In this document: piece by piece, positions 9,859 to 20,205 of the stretch
Position numbering within the stretch: position 1 is the first letter of the stretch
Layout: each line of letters begins with the position of its first letter
From: Mycoplasma zalophi
GTDB taxonomy: Bacteria; Bacillota_I; Bacilli_A; Mycoplasmatales; Metamycoplasmataceae
Direction of reading: 5' to 3'
DNA: 64,000 nt
Assembly (NCBI RefSeq): GCF_025486335.1
Contig: NZ_JAOOPZ010000004.1
Span: forward strand, 33,522 to 97,521
Program-made: the position numbers and the translations under genes
The notes under the pieces: generated by a model
Seen by the model: only the letters and a program-made list of their open reading frames with translations
Databases searched by the model: none
Told to the model about the DNA's origin: nothing

Positions 9859-10317
9859 AACAAATATGAAATTATGTTATTAGTTCACTCAACAACTTCA
9901 CAAGAAGAAGTTGAAAAATTTGTTAATGAAATTTTTACATCTAAAAAAGAATTAACAAAATTAGAAAGAACACAATTAGCATATCCAATCAAAAAAGTAA
10001 ATACAGCTCAATATTTTGTTTTAAATGTTGAAGCATCTGCTGAAGAAATTAAAGAATTTAACCGTAGAGAAGTTTTAAATAAATCAATTTTAAGAACATT
10101 AGTAATTAATTTAGATACAGAAAAACCTCTACAAAGAAAACCAAAAATTTCAAAAGCAAGAAGACCAAAATTCACACCACGTTCAAATGACAAAAAACCT
10201 TTTGTTAGAAAATTTGATCAAACAAACTCAAACGATGATAAAACACAAAAACCTGTAAGAAAATTTGACAAATCTACAAAAAAAGATTTTGCTAAATCAC
10301 CTAAAATAGAAGAATAA
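9856..10317 (+). CDS. rpsF: 30S ribosomal protein S6
   Basis: S6 of the small subunit platform, which pairs with S18. The 153-residue protein has the S6 fold in its first 95 residues (MNKYEIMLLVHSTTSQEEV, then LAYPIKKVNTAQYFVLNVE, the usual signature around the third strand). It then carries a long basic, Lys/Arg/Pro-rich disordered tail of about 55 residues that most bacteria lack. It heads the rpsF-ssb-rpsR operon. The start is fixed by AAGGAG six bases upstream; the leader that can mask this site is described separately. Confidence 0.96.
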   Translation: MNKYEIMLLVHSTTSQEEVEKFVNEIFTSKKELTKLERTQLAYPIKKVNTAQYFVLNVEASAEEIKEFNRREVLNKSILRTLVINLDTEKPLQRKPKISKARRPKFTPRSNDKKPFVRKFDQTNSNDDKTQKPVRKFDKSTKKDFAKSPKIEE

Positions 10318-10337
10318 TAAAATCTAAAGGAGATAGA

Positions 10338-10850
10338 ATGAATAAAATTATTATTACTGGTAGAATATCACAGACACCATTTACTGGAGTAACTGGCTCA
10401 AATACACCTTATACACGTTTTACTGTTGCTGTTTCAAGAAGACAATTTTCAGCTAATGCAGAACCTATAACTGATTTTCTTCCGTGTGTTGCATGAGCAC
10501 AAAACGCTGAATTTATCAATAAATTTTTAGATAAAGGTTCATTGGTTTTAATAGAGGGTTCTTTACAAACGTCAAAAATGACTAGAAATGGTGAAATTAA
10601 TACTTTTTACACTATAAATGTGGATAATGTTGAAGCTCTTGAAACTAAAAAAATGGCTCAAATGAGACGCCAAGAACAAAATTCAGATACATTAGATATT
10701 AATCAACTAGAACAAAAACAAACAACACAAAGCAATTATTCATTCAATAATAATCAATCTTCTTATGATACAAATGCAAATATAAATCCCATTGTAAATA
10801 AAGAATGAGAAGCGTTTGCAGATGAATTAGATAAAGAAATTAACAATTAA
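10338..10850 (+). CDS. ssb: Single-stranded DNA-binding protein
   Basis: A 170-residue SSB. The OB fold covers residues 1-105 (start MNKIIITGRISQTP, then TRFTVAVSRR, and FLPCVAWAQNAEFI with TGA-coded Trp, and the LVLIEGSLQTS strand). A Gln/Asn-rich linker follows, and the end is acidic (EWEAFADELDKEI), standing in for the usual DDDIPF tail that recruits replication proteins. It has its own AAGGAGATAG site 20 bases after rpsF. The rpsF-ssb-rpsR order is the classic one. Confidence 0.96.
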
Positions 10851-10863
10851 TTAGGAGAAAAAT

Positions 10864-11112
10864 ATGGCAAGAAAAATAAATAAAAAACTTTTTGTGCGTC
10901 GTCGTCCATGTCAATTTTGTATAAATAACCAGGAATATATTGATTACAAAGACCAAGAATTATTACAAAACTACATTAACCAACATGGAAAAATCCTTTC
11001 ATCACGTATTACAGGATGCTGTTCACGTCACCAAAGAACATTAGCTACAGCAGTTAAAAGATCAAGAATAGTGGCAATACTTCCTTTTATAGGTAGTGGT
11101 AGAGTTAAATAA
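10864..11112 (+). CDS. rpsR: 30S ribosomal protein S18
   Basis: An 82-residue S18. The conserved RRRPCQFC start, the KILSSRITG core with the following CCSRHQR, and the end RSRIVAILPF are all present. Four cysteines (CxxC near residue 17 and CC near 57) match the zinc-binding form. It pairs with S6 on the 30S platform. It is the last gene of the operon; an AGGAGA site precedes it and a strong terminator follows. Confidence 0.97.
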   Translation: MARKINKKLFVRRRPCQFCINNQEYIDYKDQELLQNYINQHGKILSSRITGCCSRHQRTLATAVKRSRIVAILPFIGSGRVK

Positions 11113-11122
11113 TCAAAAAATT

Positions 11123-11145
11123 GAGTCCTTGTCGGACTCTTTTTT
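11123..11145 (+). terminator. Terminator of the rpsF-ssb-rpsR operon
   Basis: GAGTCC (11123-11128) pairs with GGACTC (11134-11139), followed by a T run. Confidence 0.88.
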
Positions 11146-11153
11146 AAATTAAT

Positions 11154-11705
11154 ATGTGAAAATTTATTAAATCAGCTAATAAAAAAGATTCTTGATTAGA
11201 TTCCACAAATAAAGAAATTTTATTTTGAGGAAGAAGTAATGTTGGAAAAAGTTCGCTTTTAAATTCATTGGCACAAAGCAAAATAGCAAAAGTTTCATCA
11301 ACTCCTGGAAGAACAAAATTAATTAATTATTTTTCAACTGATACAGATAAAATAATTGTGGATTTACCTGGTTATGGTTATGCAAAAATTTCTCAAACAG
11401 AGCAAAAAAGTATTTCTAGTATGATTGGAAATTATTTACACGATAGAGAAAATATATATTCTATTAATATTTTAATAGATTCAAGAATTTCACTAACATT
11501 AATTGATATGGAAATGATTGAGATGTGTTTGAATTTAAATCATCAAGTAAATTTAATTGTTACAAAAATAGATAAAAGTAATCAAAAAGAATTAAGTAAA
11601 ACAAAAAAAGACATAATAAATTATTTCCCCTTTTTAAATGTCTTCTATGTCAGTTCTAAAACTAAAAAAAATTTAGATCAATTAAAATCATATTATGAAA
11701 TTTAG
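11154..11705 (+). CDS. engB: Ribosome biogenesis GTPase EngB (YsxC/YihA)
   Basis: A 183-residue TRAFAC GTPase needed for 50S assembly. Motifs: GRSNVGKSS near residue 30 (G1), STPGRT (G2), DLPGYGYA (G3) and TKIDK (G4), the exact EngB set, with normal length. The ATG at 11154 puts G1 at the usual distance from the start. No ribosome binding site is visible; the start follows the previous terminator within ten bases, so the mRNA would have almost no leader. One or more TGA codons encode Trp near the N-terminus. Confidence 0.94.
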
Positions 11706-11739
11706 TTTATTGAATTTGTATTACTTGTTATTTTCTTTT

Positions 11740-11758
11740 ATACCTTATAAGGTATAAT
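11740..11758 (+). promoter_or_regulatory. gdpP promoter -10 overlapped by a 16-bp palindrome
   Basis: ATACCTTA-TAAGGTAT (11740-11755) is a perfect palindrome that shares bases with the TATAAT box (11753-11758). The gdpP ATG follows 6 bases after the box, so the mRNA would be leaderless. Confidence 0.5.
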
Positions 11759-11764
11759 TTAAAT

Positions 11765-13750
11765 ATGAAAAATAAAATAAAATTGCGTTTTAAATATATT
11801 TATTTATGAATAACAACAATAATACTTCTTGTTGTTTCTTTTATTTTAATTTTTGCAATTAGTAACATCTTTAAAAATTTTCCATTACTAGGAATTATTA
11901 GTTTAAGTATTTTGGTTGCTTTTTCTTTTATCGCAATGATAATTCTTGGTTTTTTAACATATCAAAATTATAAAAATAATGTAATTGTTAAAAGTACTTT
12001 AAATCAATATATAGAACAAGAAATAGCAAAAGAAGGTGTTGGAATTTTTGTGTTTAATGAGAGATTAAAAATTATTTGGGTTTCTCATTTTATAAAAGAG
12101 AGATTTGGAAATAAAATCATAGGTAAAAATTTAGATACTGTTTTTAATATTGAAACTCTGTCTAAGAAAAATTTTAAAACAACAACGAAATACAATGATT
12201 TTTTCTATGAAATTAATTTTTTACCAGAAAAAAATATTTTAATGATTCGTGACGTTACATCATTGCAGAATATAACAACACTGTATGAATCGGAAAAAAC
12301 TGTTTTTGGGGAAATTGATATTGACTCAATGGATTTATATCAATCAATATATTCTGAAGAAGAGATATTTAAAATTTATAATTCTGTTGTAAAAGTGTTG
12401 GATGATCTATCAAAAACATATGATTTCGTTTATAGGCGTTTTATAAATAACAGATTCTTTTTAATAACAACAAAACAAACGTTACAAAATTTCATTGCTA
12501 ATAATTTTAAGTTTTTTACAGCAATAAATTCAGAAGATATCAACGGTAAAACGTTTAGGATTCCGCTTTCTGTGGGATTTGCATCTGGTATGGAAAAATT
12601 AGATGAATTAACAGAAACAACAAAAGATGCTCTTTCTCAATCTCAGTCTAGAGGTGGTGATCAAGTTACCGTTATTTTAAAAAATCAAAAACCGTTGTAT
12701 TTTGGATCAAAATCAGAAATTGCTTTGAATAGTTCAAGAACAAAAATTTCTTTTATTGCAAAAGCACTTAAAGAAAAATTTAATTCTCATGATATTAGTA
12801 AAGTAATAATTTATGGGCATAAAGAAGCTGATTTAGATGCATTAGGTTCTGCTTATGCATTGGCTACAATAGTCAGAGCAAAAAACAAAAAAGCATATAT
12901 TCAAAACATAACTTTTGATGCAACGTGTAAAAAACAAAAAGATAAATATTTAAAAAATGACAATAGTTTATTTATAAGTCCAAAACAAGCAACAAAATTA
13001 AATGATGACTCAACAATGGTTATTATTGTTGATACTGCCGACATCAACAGAATAGAAAATCCTAATGCATTTAAAAATATAAACCCAGAAAATGTTTTTG
13101 TTTTAGATCACCATAGAATTTCTAAATTGCCAGAATTTGTTTTAAAACAAAATTTATATGTTGACACAACAGCATCTAGTGCATCAGAAATAGTTACGGA
13201 AATATTGGTATTTAGTCAAAACAGTCAATATATTACCCTTCAATCAGCACAAATGTTATTAGATGGTATTTATATGGATACAAATAGATTTCAAAAAACG
13301 TCTTCTTCAAAAACTTTTAATGCTGTAAGTTTGTTAGAAGAATGAGGAGCAAGCAGTTCTACAAGTATAGAAACATTAAAAATGACTAAAGAAGTTTATC
13401 AAACTGTGTCAAAAATCTTAGAAAATCTTCAAGAAGTTAAGCAAGATTATTTTATTGCAGCATATGACAAGGAAGTAGATAGTGACATAATTGCAATAGC
13501 AGCAGAAGAAATTTTAAGAATACAAGGGAGAAAAGCAGCATTTGTTATAGCAAAAATTCCAGGATCTAATAAATACAAAATGTCTGCAAGGGGGATAAAT
13601 ACTAATGTTCAAATAATTGCTGAAGCTATGAATGGTGGTGGGCATTTTGGAGCAGCGGCATCAGTTTCAGATACCGAATCATTAGAGGTATTTGTTGATA
13701 ATCTTATTCAAGCGATTGTGAGTATAAAAGATGAAAGTAATATTAATTAA
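11765..13750 (+). CDS. gdpP: Cyclic-di-AMP phosphodiesterase GdpP (DHH/DHHA1)
   Basis: A membrane phosphodiesterase of 661 residues that breaks down c-di-AMP. Domain order as in the family: two N-terminal transmembrane helices (about residues 14-36 and 44-64), a PAS-like segment (GIFVFNERLKIIWVSHF), a degenerate GGDEF-like domain (SVGFASGMEKLDEL, RGGDQVTVI) and then DHH (HKEADLDALGSAYAL near 350, DTAD, DHHRI near 448) and DHHA1 with GGGHFGAAAS near 622. The DHH metal ligands are present. The stop overlaps the rplI start by 20 bases, so the two are translationally coupled. An operator-like palindrome lies over its promoter. Confidence 0.95.
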
Positions 13751-14186
13751 AGATTTTAAAAAAAATAAAAAAAATGAAATTATAGAAGTAAATGATGGGT
13801 TTGCAAAAAATTATTTAATCAGAAATGGTATTGCACAACCTATTAATTCTTCAACCCTAGCTAATAGACAAAAAATTCTTGATTCATTAGCAGAAAATGA
13901 AGCACAAAGAATTGCCGAAGCAGAAGCTTTGAAAGTTGAAATAGAAAAAATTGAATTAAATTTTGAACTTAAAGTTCACACTGAAAAAAATGGAATTAAC
14001 ATTGTTCATGGTTCAATAACATCAAAAGCTATTACAAAAGAATTATTAACAAAGCACAATATAAAATTACCTAATCATTCACTTGATAAGGTATCAATTA
14101 CTACATTAGGAATTCATGGTGTACCTGTTATTTTACATCCTAATGTAAAAGCATTTTTAAAGGTAAGAATACATGAATCTAAATAA
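13731..14186 (+). CDS. rplI: 50S ribosomal protein L9
   Basis: A 151-residue L9 with the N-terminal rRNA-binding domain (start MKVILIKDFKKNKKNE, then FAKNYLIRNGIAQPI), a long central helix rich in Glu/Ala/Lys and a C-terminal domain (HGSITSKAI, then GIHGVPVILH). It overlaps the end of gdpP by 20 bases in another frame; the order gdpP-rplI-dnaB is the one found in many Firmicutes. The start is set by the conserved MKVIL beginning. Confidence 0.96.
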   Translation: MKVILIKDFKKNKKNEIIEVNDGFAKNYLIRNGIAQPINSSTLANRQKILDSLAENEAQRIAEAEALKVEIEKIELNFELKVHTEKNGINIVHGSITSKAITKELLTKHNIKLPNHSLDKVSITTLGIHGVPVILHPNVKAFLKVRIHESK

Positions 14187-14203
14187 ATATGGAGAAATAG
14201 GCA

Positions 14204-15601
14204 ATGGAAAAATTTTTAAGTCAAGATGATAAACAAAACATTTTAGACAATGAAATCCCACTTATGGGACTTTTAATTACAAATTCTAAAATTTATAAAG
14301 AAGTTGCCGATTCCTTAACAGAAAATTTATTTTACTATAAGGCAAATAAAATGCTTTATCAGTCAATTGTAAATTTATCTGAAGAATATCCAAATTATGA
14401 TTTTAAAAATCTTTATAACTATTTGATAACAAATAACATATTAGATCAAAATTTAGGAATTGATAATTACAAAAAAAATGATTATTTAGATTTTTTAGTA
14501 GAAAACGTAGGATACAAAGAAAAAGCACAAGATTATATAAATGTTTTAATACCTTATTCAAAAAAAATACAACTTAATTTATTAATTGAAAAATCAATTG
14601 ATAGACTTATAAAGAAAGAAAATATTGATAATATTATTAATAATCTACAAATTGATTTAATTAACATGGATATTTCATCATCTAAATCTCACTATGAGAC
14701 AATTGATAATGTTCTTAAAGAAAATAAATCACTTTTATTAAAAAGAAGTAAAAATGAATTAAGTACAGGATTAAAATTTGGATTTAAAAAATTAGATGAT
14801 TTAACCTTGGGATTTAATCCTGGCGATTTAGTTATTTTAGCTGCTAGGCCTTCAATGGGAAAAACAGCTTTTGCTTTAAATATTGCTGCAAATGTTGCAA
14901 AACAAAAGAAAAGCGTATTATTTTTTAGTTTAGAAATGACAAATGTTCAATTAGTTGAAAGAATTATAGGATTTGAAAGTTATACACCCCTAAGCGATCT
15001 AAAAAAAGGAAATATAGATGAAGAACAATGGTATGCCTTAGAAGAAACTTTTGAAAAAATGAAACAATGACCACTATTTTTAAATGATCAAAGTTCTTTA
15101 AACATCAATGAATTAGTTTCAGTTTGCAGGAGATTTAAACAAACAAAAACTATTGATTTATTAATTGTAGATTATCTTCAATTAATAAATGATACAAAAA
15201 ATTCGGGTGATAATAGACAACTTGAGGTTTCAAAAATATCAAGGAGTTTAAAACAATTGGCAAAAGAATTAGAATGTCCTGTTATTGCTTTAAGTCAGTT
15301 ATCAAGAAAAGTAGAAAGTCGTGAAGATAAACAACCTATACTTTCTGATCTACGTGAAAGTGGAACAATAGAACAAGACGCAGATAGTGTAATTTTTCTA
15401 TATAGACCTGAGTATTATAAAAGAAAATCAGCTGAAGATAACTCCTATTCTGATGAAAATAATCCCAAAGACTTTGATGATTTATATGGAGGAATTTCTA
15501 GTACAAATGTTATAGTTGCTAAAAATAGAAATGGTGCTATTGGAACGATTAAATTAGGTTTCATGAGTAATTTAAATAAGTTTATTGATGATGAAAGATA
15601 A
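14204..15601 (+). CDS. dnaB: Replicative DNA helicase DnaB/DnaC
   Basis: Hexameric 5'-3' helicase of the replication fork, 465 residues. The N-terminal primase-interaction domain includes NEIPLMGLLI; the RecA-like ATPase begins with the STGLKFGFKKLDDLTLGF segment, then Walker A ARPSMGKTAFA at about residue 213, the VLFFSLEM strand, Walker B LLIVDYLQL, SQLSR and the RESGTIEQDADSVIFLYR segment. All are standard for DnaB. It lies 17 bases after rplI behind GGAGAAATAG. TGA-coded Trp occurs once after Lys287. Confidence 0.96.
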
Positions 15602-15630
15602 GATAGAAATAATAAAAAGGAGATAAATTA

Positions 15631-16731
15631 ATGAAAAATAAGATAAACCAGCAAGAATGAAATAAAGTTTATAATCCACATAACATTAATTTTTTAAATA
15701 TTTGAGCCAAATTACCCAAAAAATTACTTCTTATTTTTATTAGCGCTATTTTATTTAATATTGGAGTTGCTACTTTTTTATCAAAAGCAGCTGTTGTTGC
15801 AACAGGAACAAGTTCTCTTACTCAAATAATTACATTTACACTGGATTGAGATAAATATTTTGGATACTTTTATGTTTTGATTAATTTGCCGATCATTTTT
15901 GTATTTTGAAGAAAAAATCCTCGATTATTTATGGTTTTAACTTGTTATTGGCTATTTTTTCAAGTGGTTAGTCAATTAATATTGGGACAAATTAAATTTA
16001 TTGATAAATTTTTAACAGAAACAATTACTTTATATAGTCCTAATGGTCATAAGTATTGAAATGCTTTTAATCTTGAATCTTCAAGTGAAGGATTTTATGA
16101 TGGACAAACTTGACCTATTATTGTGTATTGTATAATAGGTGGGGTTTTAGATGGTATAGCAGCAGCTATAGCATGACGAGCTGGTGGCTGTGTGGCTGGT
16201 AGCAATGTTATTGTTTATTATGTTTCTAGGGTCAAAAAAATGTCCATTGGTAAAATTGCATTTATAGTTGCTATGTCATTTGCTGCCTTTAGTATTTTAG
16301 TTTTAGGTAGTTTAGAGGTATATGATTTAATACCTTCAAGACCTTGAAAAGCAACTTGAGATGCTGAAAAAAATCCTTTAACACGTTTAATAGTTAGAAT
16401 TATTTGTACAGTTATTTATATTGGAGTATATTCTTTTGTAATTGATTTAATGTATCCAAAATATAAAAAAGTCAAAATTGAAATATATTCTAATAAAATT
16501 GAAAAAATTACAGAACATTTAAAATTAATTAAATATAACCATTCACACAATATATATTATGGAGTTAGTGGTTATAGTCACAAAGATTTTGGAAGAATCG
16601 AAACTATAACATTATTTTTAGAAAAAGATTGAGTAATTGGTCAAATAAAACACATTGATGCAAATGCATGAATTAGTATATTACCAATTCATGAAGTAGT
16701 TGGTGAATTCGATACTTCATATATTGATTAA
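15631..16731 (+). CDS. YitT-family membrane protein (DUF161/DUF2179), copy 1
   Basis: A 366-residue membrane protein. A short soluble start (KLPKKLLLIFISA) precedes about five or six transmembrane helices: FNIGVATFLSKA in the first, a Gly/Ala-rich GGVLDGIAAAIAW segment with the following AGSNVIVYYVSRVKK that is typical of YitT proteins, and a C-terminal cytoplasmic DUF2179-like domain after YPKYKKVKIEIYS. Function in the family is not established; related proteins may bind nucleotides or transport small molecules. GGAG precedes the ATG. Its paralog follows 47 bases on. Many Trp codons are TGA. Confidence 0.85.
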
Positions 16732-16778
16732 AAAAATTATTTTTTGATATAATAAATAAGCAAAATTTAAGGCATAAC

Positions 16779-18071
16779 ATGAAAAATATTTTTAAAGAAA
16801 AAGATGTTGAAACAACAACAGATGATATTGATCCATTTCATATAAATAGTCACAATTTAACTATTTTAAACACTTGAAAAAAATTCCCTAAAAAATTACT
16901 TTGAATGTTCATAAGTGCTTTTTTATTTAATTTAGGAATTGCTACTTTCTTAGCAAAAGCAGGAACAGTTGCTAGTGGTACAAGTGCACTTATTCAAGTA
17001 ATAACTTATACATTTGAATCTCTTAGACAATATTTTGCAATTTTTTATTTATTAATTAACCTTCCTTTTATTATTATTTTTTGAAAGAAAAATTCAAGGT
17101 TATTTATGATTTTAACTCTTTATTGATTACTATTTCAAATAGTAAGTGAATTCTTTTTTTATGGTTTTGACCCTAATAAACCATATGTAATTAGAGATTG
17201 ATTGCAACATGATTTTAGTATTTATTACACATCATATGATTTAGATGGCACAAAAATTTCTTGATCTGTATATCCAAGTGGAAATTTTTCTGGATCAAGT
17301 TTAGTAAATGAATTAGGTCAACCAATTGGATCTGATATAGTTGGTCAATGACAAAATTGAACATTGCAAAAAGATGTTATCAACGAATCAACTCAACAAG
17401 TTGTTTTAAAAGCTGGTGCTCATGGCTGAACATATTTTAGAAATTTAAATCCACATTTAAATATGAATGTTGAAACATGACCAGTAATAATTTACACATT
17501 GGGTGGTAGTGTATTGGGTGGTTTAGCAGCAGCTATAGCTTGAAAACACTCAGGATCAACAGCAGGAAGTGATATATTTATTTATTACATTTCAAGAGTT
17601 AAAAAAATGTCAGTAGGAAAAGTCAGTTTTAGAATAGCTTGCTGTTTTGCTGCATTTAGTATTATTGTGATAGGTATTTTAGAATATACAGGTAGTGTTT
17701 TAGATCATCCATGGGATAGTAGTGTTTACCTGGTAAGGTGTATTTCAACAGTATTTTATATTGGTTTTTATAACTTAATAATTAACTTTATTTACCCAAA
17801 ATATAAAAAAGTCAAAATTGAAATTTATAGTTCAAAAATTAATGATATATGTGTTCATTTTAAAGATATAAATTATTGACATGCATATAGTATAATAAAA
17901 CAAACTTCAGGATTTACCCAACAGGAAAATTCTAGAATAGAAACAATTGCTTTATTTTTAGAACAAAATGAAATACTTCGTGAAATTCATAAAGTAGATC
18001 CTAAAGCATGAATAAATGTCATACCAGTTTTAAATGTAAAAGGAAAATTTAATACTCAAAAAGTTGAATAA
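16779..18071 (+). CDS. YitT-family membrane protein (DUF161/DUF2179), copy 2
   Basis: A 430-residue paralog of the preceding gene with the same start (KFPKKLLWMFISAFLFNLG), the same GGSVLGGLAAAIAW core, the same FIYYISRVKKMS loop and the same YPKYKKVKIEIYS entry to the C-terminal domain. The main difference is a long insertion of about 60 residues in the extracellular loop after transmembrane helix 3 (roughly residues 115-215), rich in Gly, Ser, Asn and Trp. A TATAAT-like box lies at the preceding gene's end, and AAGG six bases before the ATG. A terminator follows. Confidence 0.85.
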
Positions 18072-18098
18072 AAAACAAGCTTTAAATAGCTTGTTTTT
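18071..18098. terminator. Bidirectional terminator between YitT copy 2 and rpiB
   Basis: An 11-bp perfect stem (18071-18081 with 18088-18098) with T runs on both strands lies between convergent genes. Confidence 0.85.
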
Positions 18099-18565
18099 TA
18101 TTCGCTAGATCCTTCTTCTGTTAGTGTTTCTATTCTTTGAATATGTCTTCCGCCCTCAAAATCTGTTGAATCCCATGTTTTAAACATTTCAAAAGCATTT
18201 TCAAGTGAAACTTGTCTTCCACCAAATGCTAAAACATTAGCGTCGTTATGAAGTTTTGCTAATTTAGCATCTTCTAAGCTAGATACTCTGGCTGCTCTTA
18301 TAAAACTAAAACGATTCAGTGCATAACTTATTCCTAGTCCTGTTCCACAAATACCAATTCCTTTGGCTTCGGGGTGTTTTTTTAAGTAATGCGCTAGTTT
18401 AAATCCATATTCAGCATAGCTCACGCTAGTAGAACCTGATTCAGGACCAAGATCAACTATTTGATAACCTTCAGATATTAATTTTTTAGATAATTTATCT
18501 TTAAGTTCAAAACCAGCGTGGTCACTAGCAAATGCTATTATTTGATTATTTTTCTTTGTTTCCAT
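18098..18565 (-). CDS. rpiB: Ribose-5-phosphate isomerase B
   Basis: Interconverts ribose-5-phosphate and ribulose-5-phosphate in the non-oxidative pentose phosphate pathway. The 155-residue RpiB/LacAB fold shows the start ASDHAGFELK (with the catalytic-region Asp and His), the phosphate-binding loop GICGTGLGIS with its conserved Cys, and the ARVSSLEDAKLAKLHNDANV helix, then FGGRQVS. All are intact. It has no ribosome binding site of note and sits 27 bases after the yrdC gene on the same strand. Confidence 0.95.
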   Translation of the reverse strand: METKKNNQIIAFASDHAGFELKDKLSKKLISEGYQIVDLGPESGSTSVSYAEYGFKLAHYLKKHPEAKGIGICGTGLGISYALNRFSFIRAARVSSLEDAKLAKLHNDANVLAFGGRQVSLENAFEMFKTWDSTDFEGGRHIQRIETLTEEGSSE

Positions 18566-18592
18566 ACATAAATTTTACAATATATTTTGAAA

Positions 18593-19060
18593 TTATGAAC
18601 GTAATATTTTTTGAGTGTCTACATCAATTATTAAAGAAGGTTTTTGTGACATTTTACCAAATTTATAAAAATTTGTTACTTCTGGGAATAATATTTTAGC
18701 TTCATTAATATTTTTTGCAACTGGAAAACCACTTTTATTGCAACTTGTTACGTAGCAAGGTCCATTTTGTTCTAAAAACTCAAGAAGTTTATCTTGATTT
18801 GGCATTCTAAAACCAATACCATTTATTATTAAAGTTACAGCTCCAGGTCAGTATTTTTGAATATAATCTAAAGCATTTTGATTTAAATTTGTAATTTGTT
18901 CAACTTGTTTAATTGATGAAACCAAAATGATTATTTTTTTATCTAAATTTCTTTGTTTGAGTTCATATAAAAGATTAATATTATTGTCTTTTACTTTTAC
19001 TCCAATACCCATAACTGTATCTGTTGTACAAATAAATACATCTTTAAATTTATTATTCAT
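18593..19060 (-). CDS. tsaC: YrdC/Sua5-type threonylcarbamoyl-AMP synthase, short form
   Basis: A 155-residue YrdC-domain protein, probably making threonylcarbamoyl-AMP for the t6A modification at position 37 of ANN-decoding tRNAs. Recognisable blocks are CTTDTVMGIG (family PTDTVYGLG), LYELKQRN (KxR motif), the YWPGAVTLI segment with TGA-coded Trp, and a Ser/Asn-rich SCNKSGFP segment (usual SANxSGxP). It is shorter than Escherichia coli TsaC (190 residues) and lacks the Sua5 C-terminal domain. It diverges from fpg; its -10 TATAAT lies 8 bases before the ATG. Confidence 0.85.
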
Positions 19061-19068
19061 ATTATAAA

Positions 19069-19103
19069 ATTATAGTATTTAAAAGCTAATAATAGTTTAA
19101 AAT
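19069..19103. promoter_or_regulatory. Divergent leaderless promoters of the yrdC gene and fpg
   Basis: On the minus strand TATAAT occupies 19074-19069, eight bases from the ATG at 19060. On the plus strand TAAAAT (19098-19103) lies seven bases from the fpg ATG at 19111. Neither gene has a Shine-Dalgarno sequence. Confidence 0.5.
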
Positions 19104-19110
19104 ATTATAT

Positions 19111-19935
19111 ATGCCAGAATTACCAGAAGCAAAAGTTGTAACAAAAGCTTTAAAATCAAGAATTTTAAACAAAACCATTGATAAAGTTGAAGTTTTACAA
19201 CCCAAATTAATAAAAGAAGCAACAGTTGATGAATTTAGCAGTTTTGTTAAAAATGAAACTATTTTAGATGTTTTTAACATTGCAAAACATATTATTATTC
19301 AATTATCTAATAACAAAATTTTAGTTACACATTTAAGAATGGAGGGGAAATATCATTTTTTTGAAACTAAAACTAAAAAACACAAACATACCAGATTAGT
19401 TTATTATTTTAATGATAATTCACAACTTCAATATTTAGATTCAAGAATGTTTGGAACTGTTCATTTACGAACAAATGAAAACTATTTGGAAGCAAAACCA
19501 TTAAATAAATTAGCTCCAACACCTGATAAAGTTAATTTAGATAAATTATATTCAAAAACTTCTAAATCAAGTGTCGCAATAAAAACTTTAATATTGAATC
19601 AAGAACTAGTTTCAGGAATTGGAAATATTTATGCAGATGAAACACTATTTGCTTCAAAAGTCTTTCCTGCAAAGCCCTCATTAAACATTTCTAAATCAAA
19701 ATTAAAAGAAATTTTACAAAACGCAACTTTAATAATGGATAAAAGTTTTGAATTAGGTGGTTCTACTATAAATAGTTATGAGTCTTTAAATAAACAAGAA
19801 GGACAGTTTCAAAACTTTCTTAAAGTACATACAAGAGTAAATAAACCATGTTTAAACTGTAATACAATCATAAAGAAAATAAAAGTTAATGGTCGTGGAA
19901 CATATTATTGTCCAAGTTGTCAAAAAGAAAGTTAA
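19111..19935 (+). CDS. mutM: Formamidopyrimidine-DNA glycosylase
   Basis: Base-excision repair enzyme removing 8-oxoguanine and Fapy lesions, 274 residues as usual. Start MPELPE supplies the catalytic Pro2 and Glu3, the next residues read AKVV rather than the common VETV. The lesion-recognition block THLRMEGKYHF with the conserved Lys, the LVSGIGNIYADETLF helix-two-turn-helix and the C-terminal zinc finger (CxxC ... CPSC, residues about 249-272) with NGRGTYYC are intact. The smr gene follows after 9 bases behind AAGGAG. Confidence 0.96.
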   Translation: MPELPEAKVVTKALKSRILNKTIDKVEVLQPKLIKEATVDEFSSFVKNETILDVFNIAKHIIIQLSNNKILVTHLRMEGKYHFFETKTKKHKHTRLVYYFNDNSQLQYLDSRMFGTVHLRTNENYLEAKPLNKLAPTPDKVNLDKLYSKTSKSSVAIKTLILNQELVSGIGNIYADETLFASKVFPAKPSLNISKSKLKEILQNATLIMDKSFELGGSTINSYESLNKQEGQFQNFLKVHTRVNKPCLNCNTIIKKIKVNGRGTYYCPSCQKES

Positions 19936-19944
19936 GGAGTAAGT

Positions 19945-20178
19945 ATGAGAGTGATAGATTTACATGGATATACTGTACAAAAAGCAACTGCATCAGTTTT
20001 AAACGCTCTTTTTGAATTTGATAATAATGATTATGAACATAGTTTAGAAATAATCACAGGTAATGGCACTGGAAGTTTAAAATTACTAGTTGCTGATATA
20101 TTAGATAAAGAAGGATATTATTGGAGATATAATAATTTACAACAATCATCAATTATTGTTTTGAAAAATAAGTTTTAA
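19945..20178 (+). CDS. Small Smr-domain protein
   Basis: A 77-residue stand-alone Smr domain (the C-terminal domain of MutS2, often a nuclease acting on nucleic acids or stalled ribosomal mRNA). The LDLHG-type motif reads VIDLHGYT, and the second motif reads TGNGTG in place of the usual HGxGxG; the missing His may reduce catalysis. The end IIVLKNKF matches the last strand. It follows mutM in an operon-like arrangement with AAGGAG before the ATG and has a terminator just after it. Confidence 0.88.
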   Translation: MRVIDLHGYTVQKATASVLNALFEFDNNDYEHSLEIITGNGTGSLKLLVADILDKEGYYWRYNNLQQSSIIVLKNKF

Positions 20179-20205
20179 AAAAATCAGGGATTGCCTGATT
20201 TTTTT
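20178..20205. terminator. Terminator between the smr gene and potD
   Basis: A stem AATCAGG with CCTGATT, loop of five bases, flanked by A6 and T7, lies between convergent genes. Confidence 0.85.

Noticed and set aside
11765..13750. gdpP as two separate genes
   Set aside because: The single break is a TGA at 13343-13345 within an otherwise continuous DHH-DHHA1 protein.
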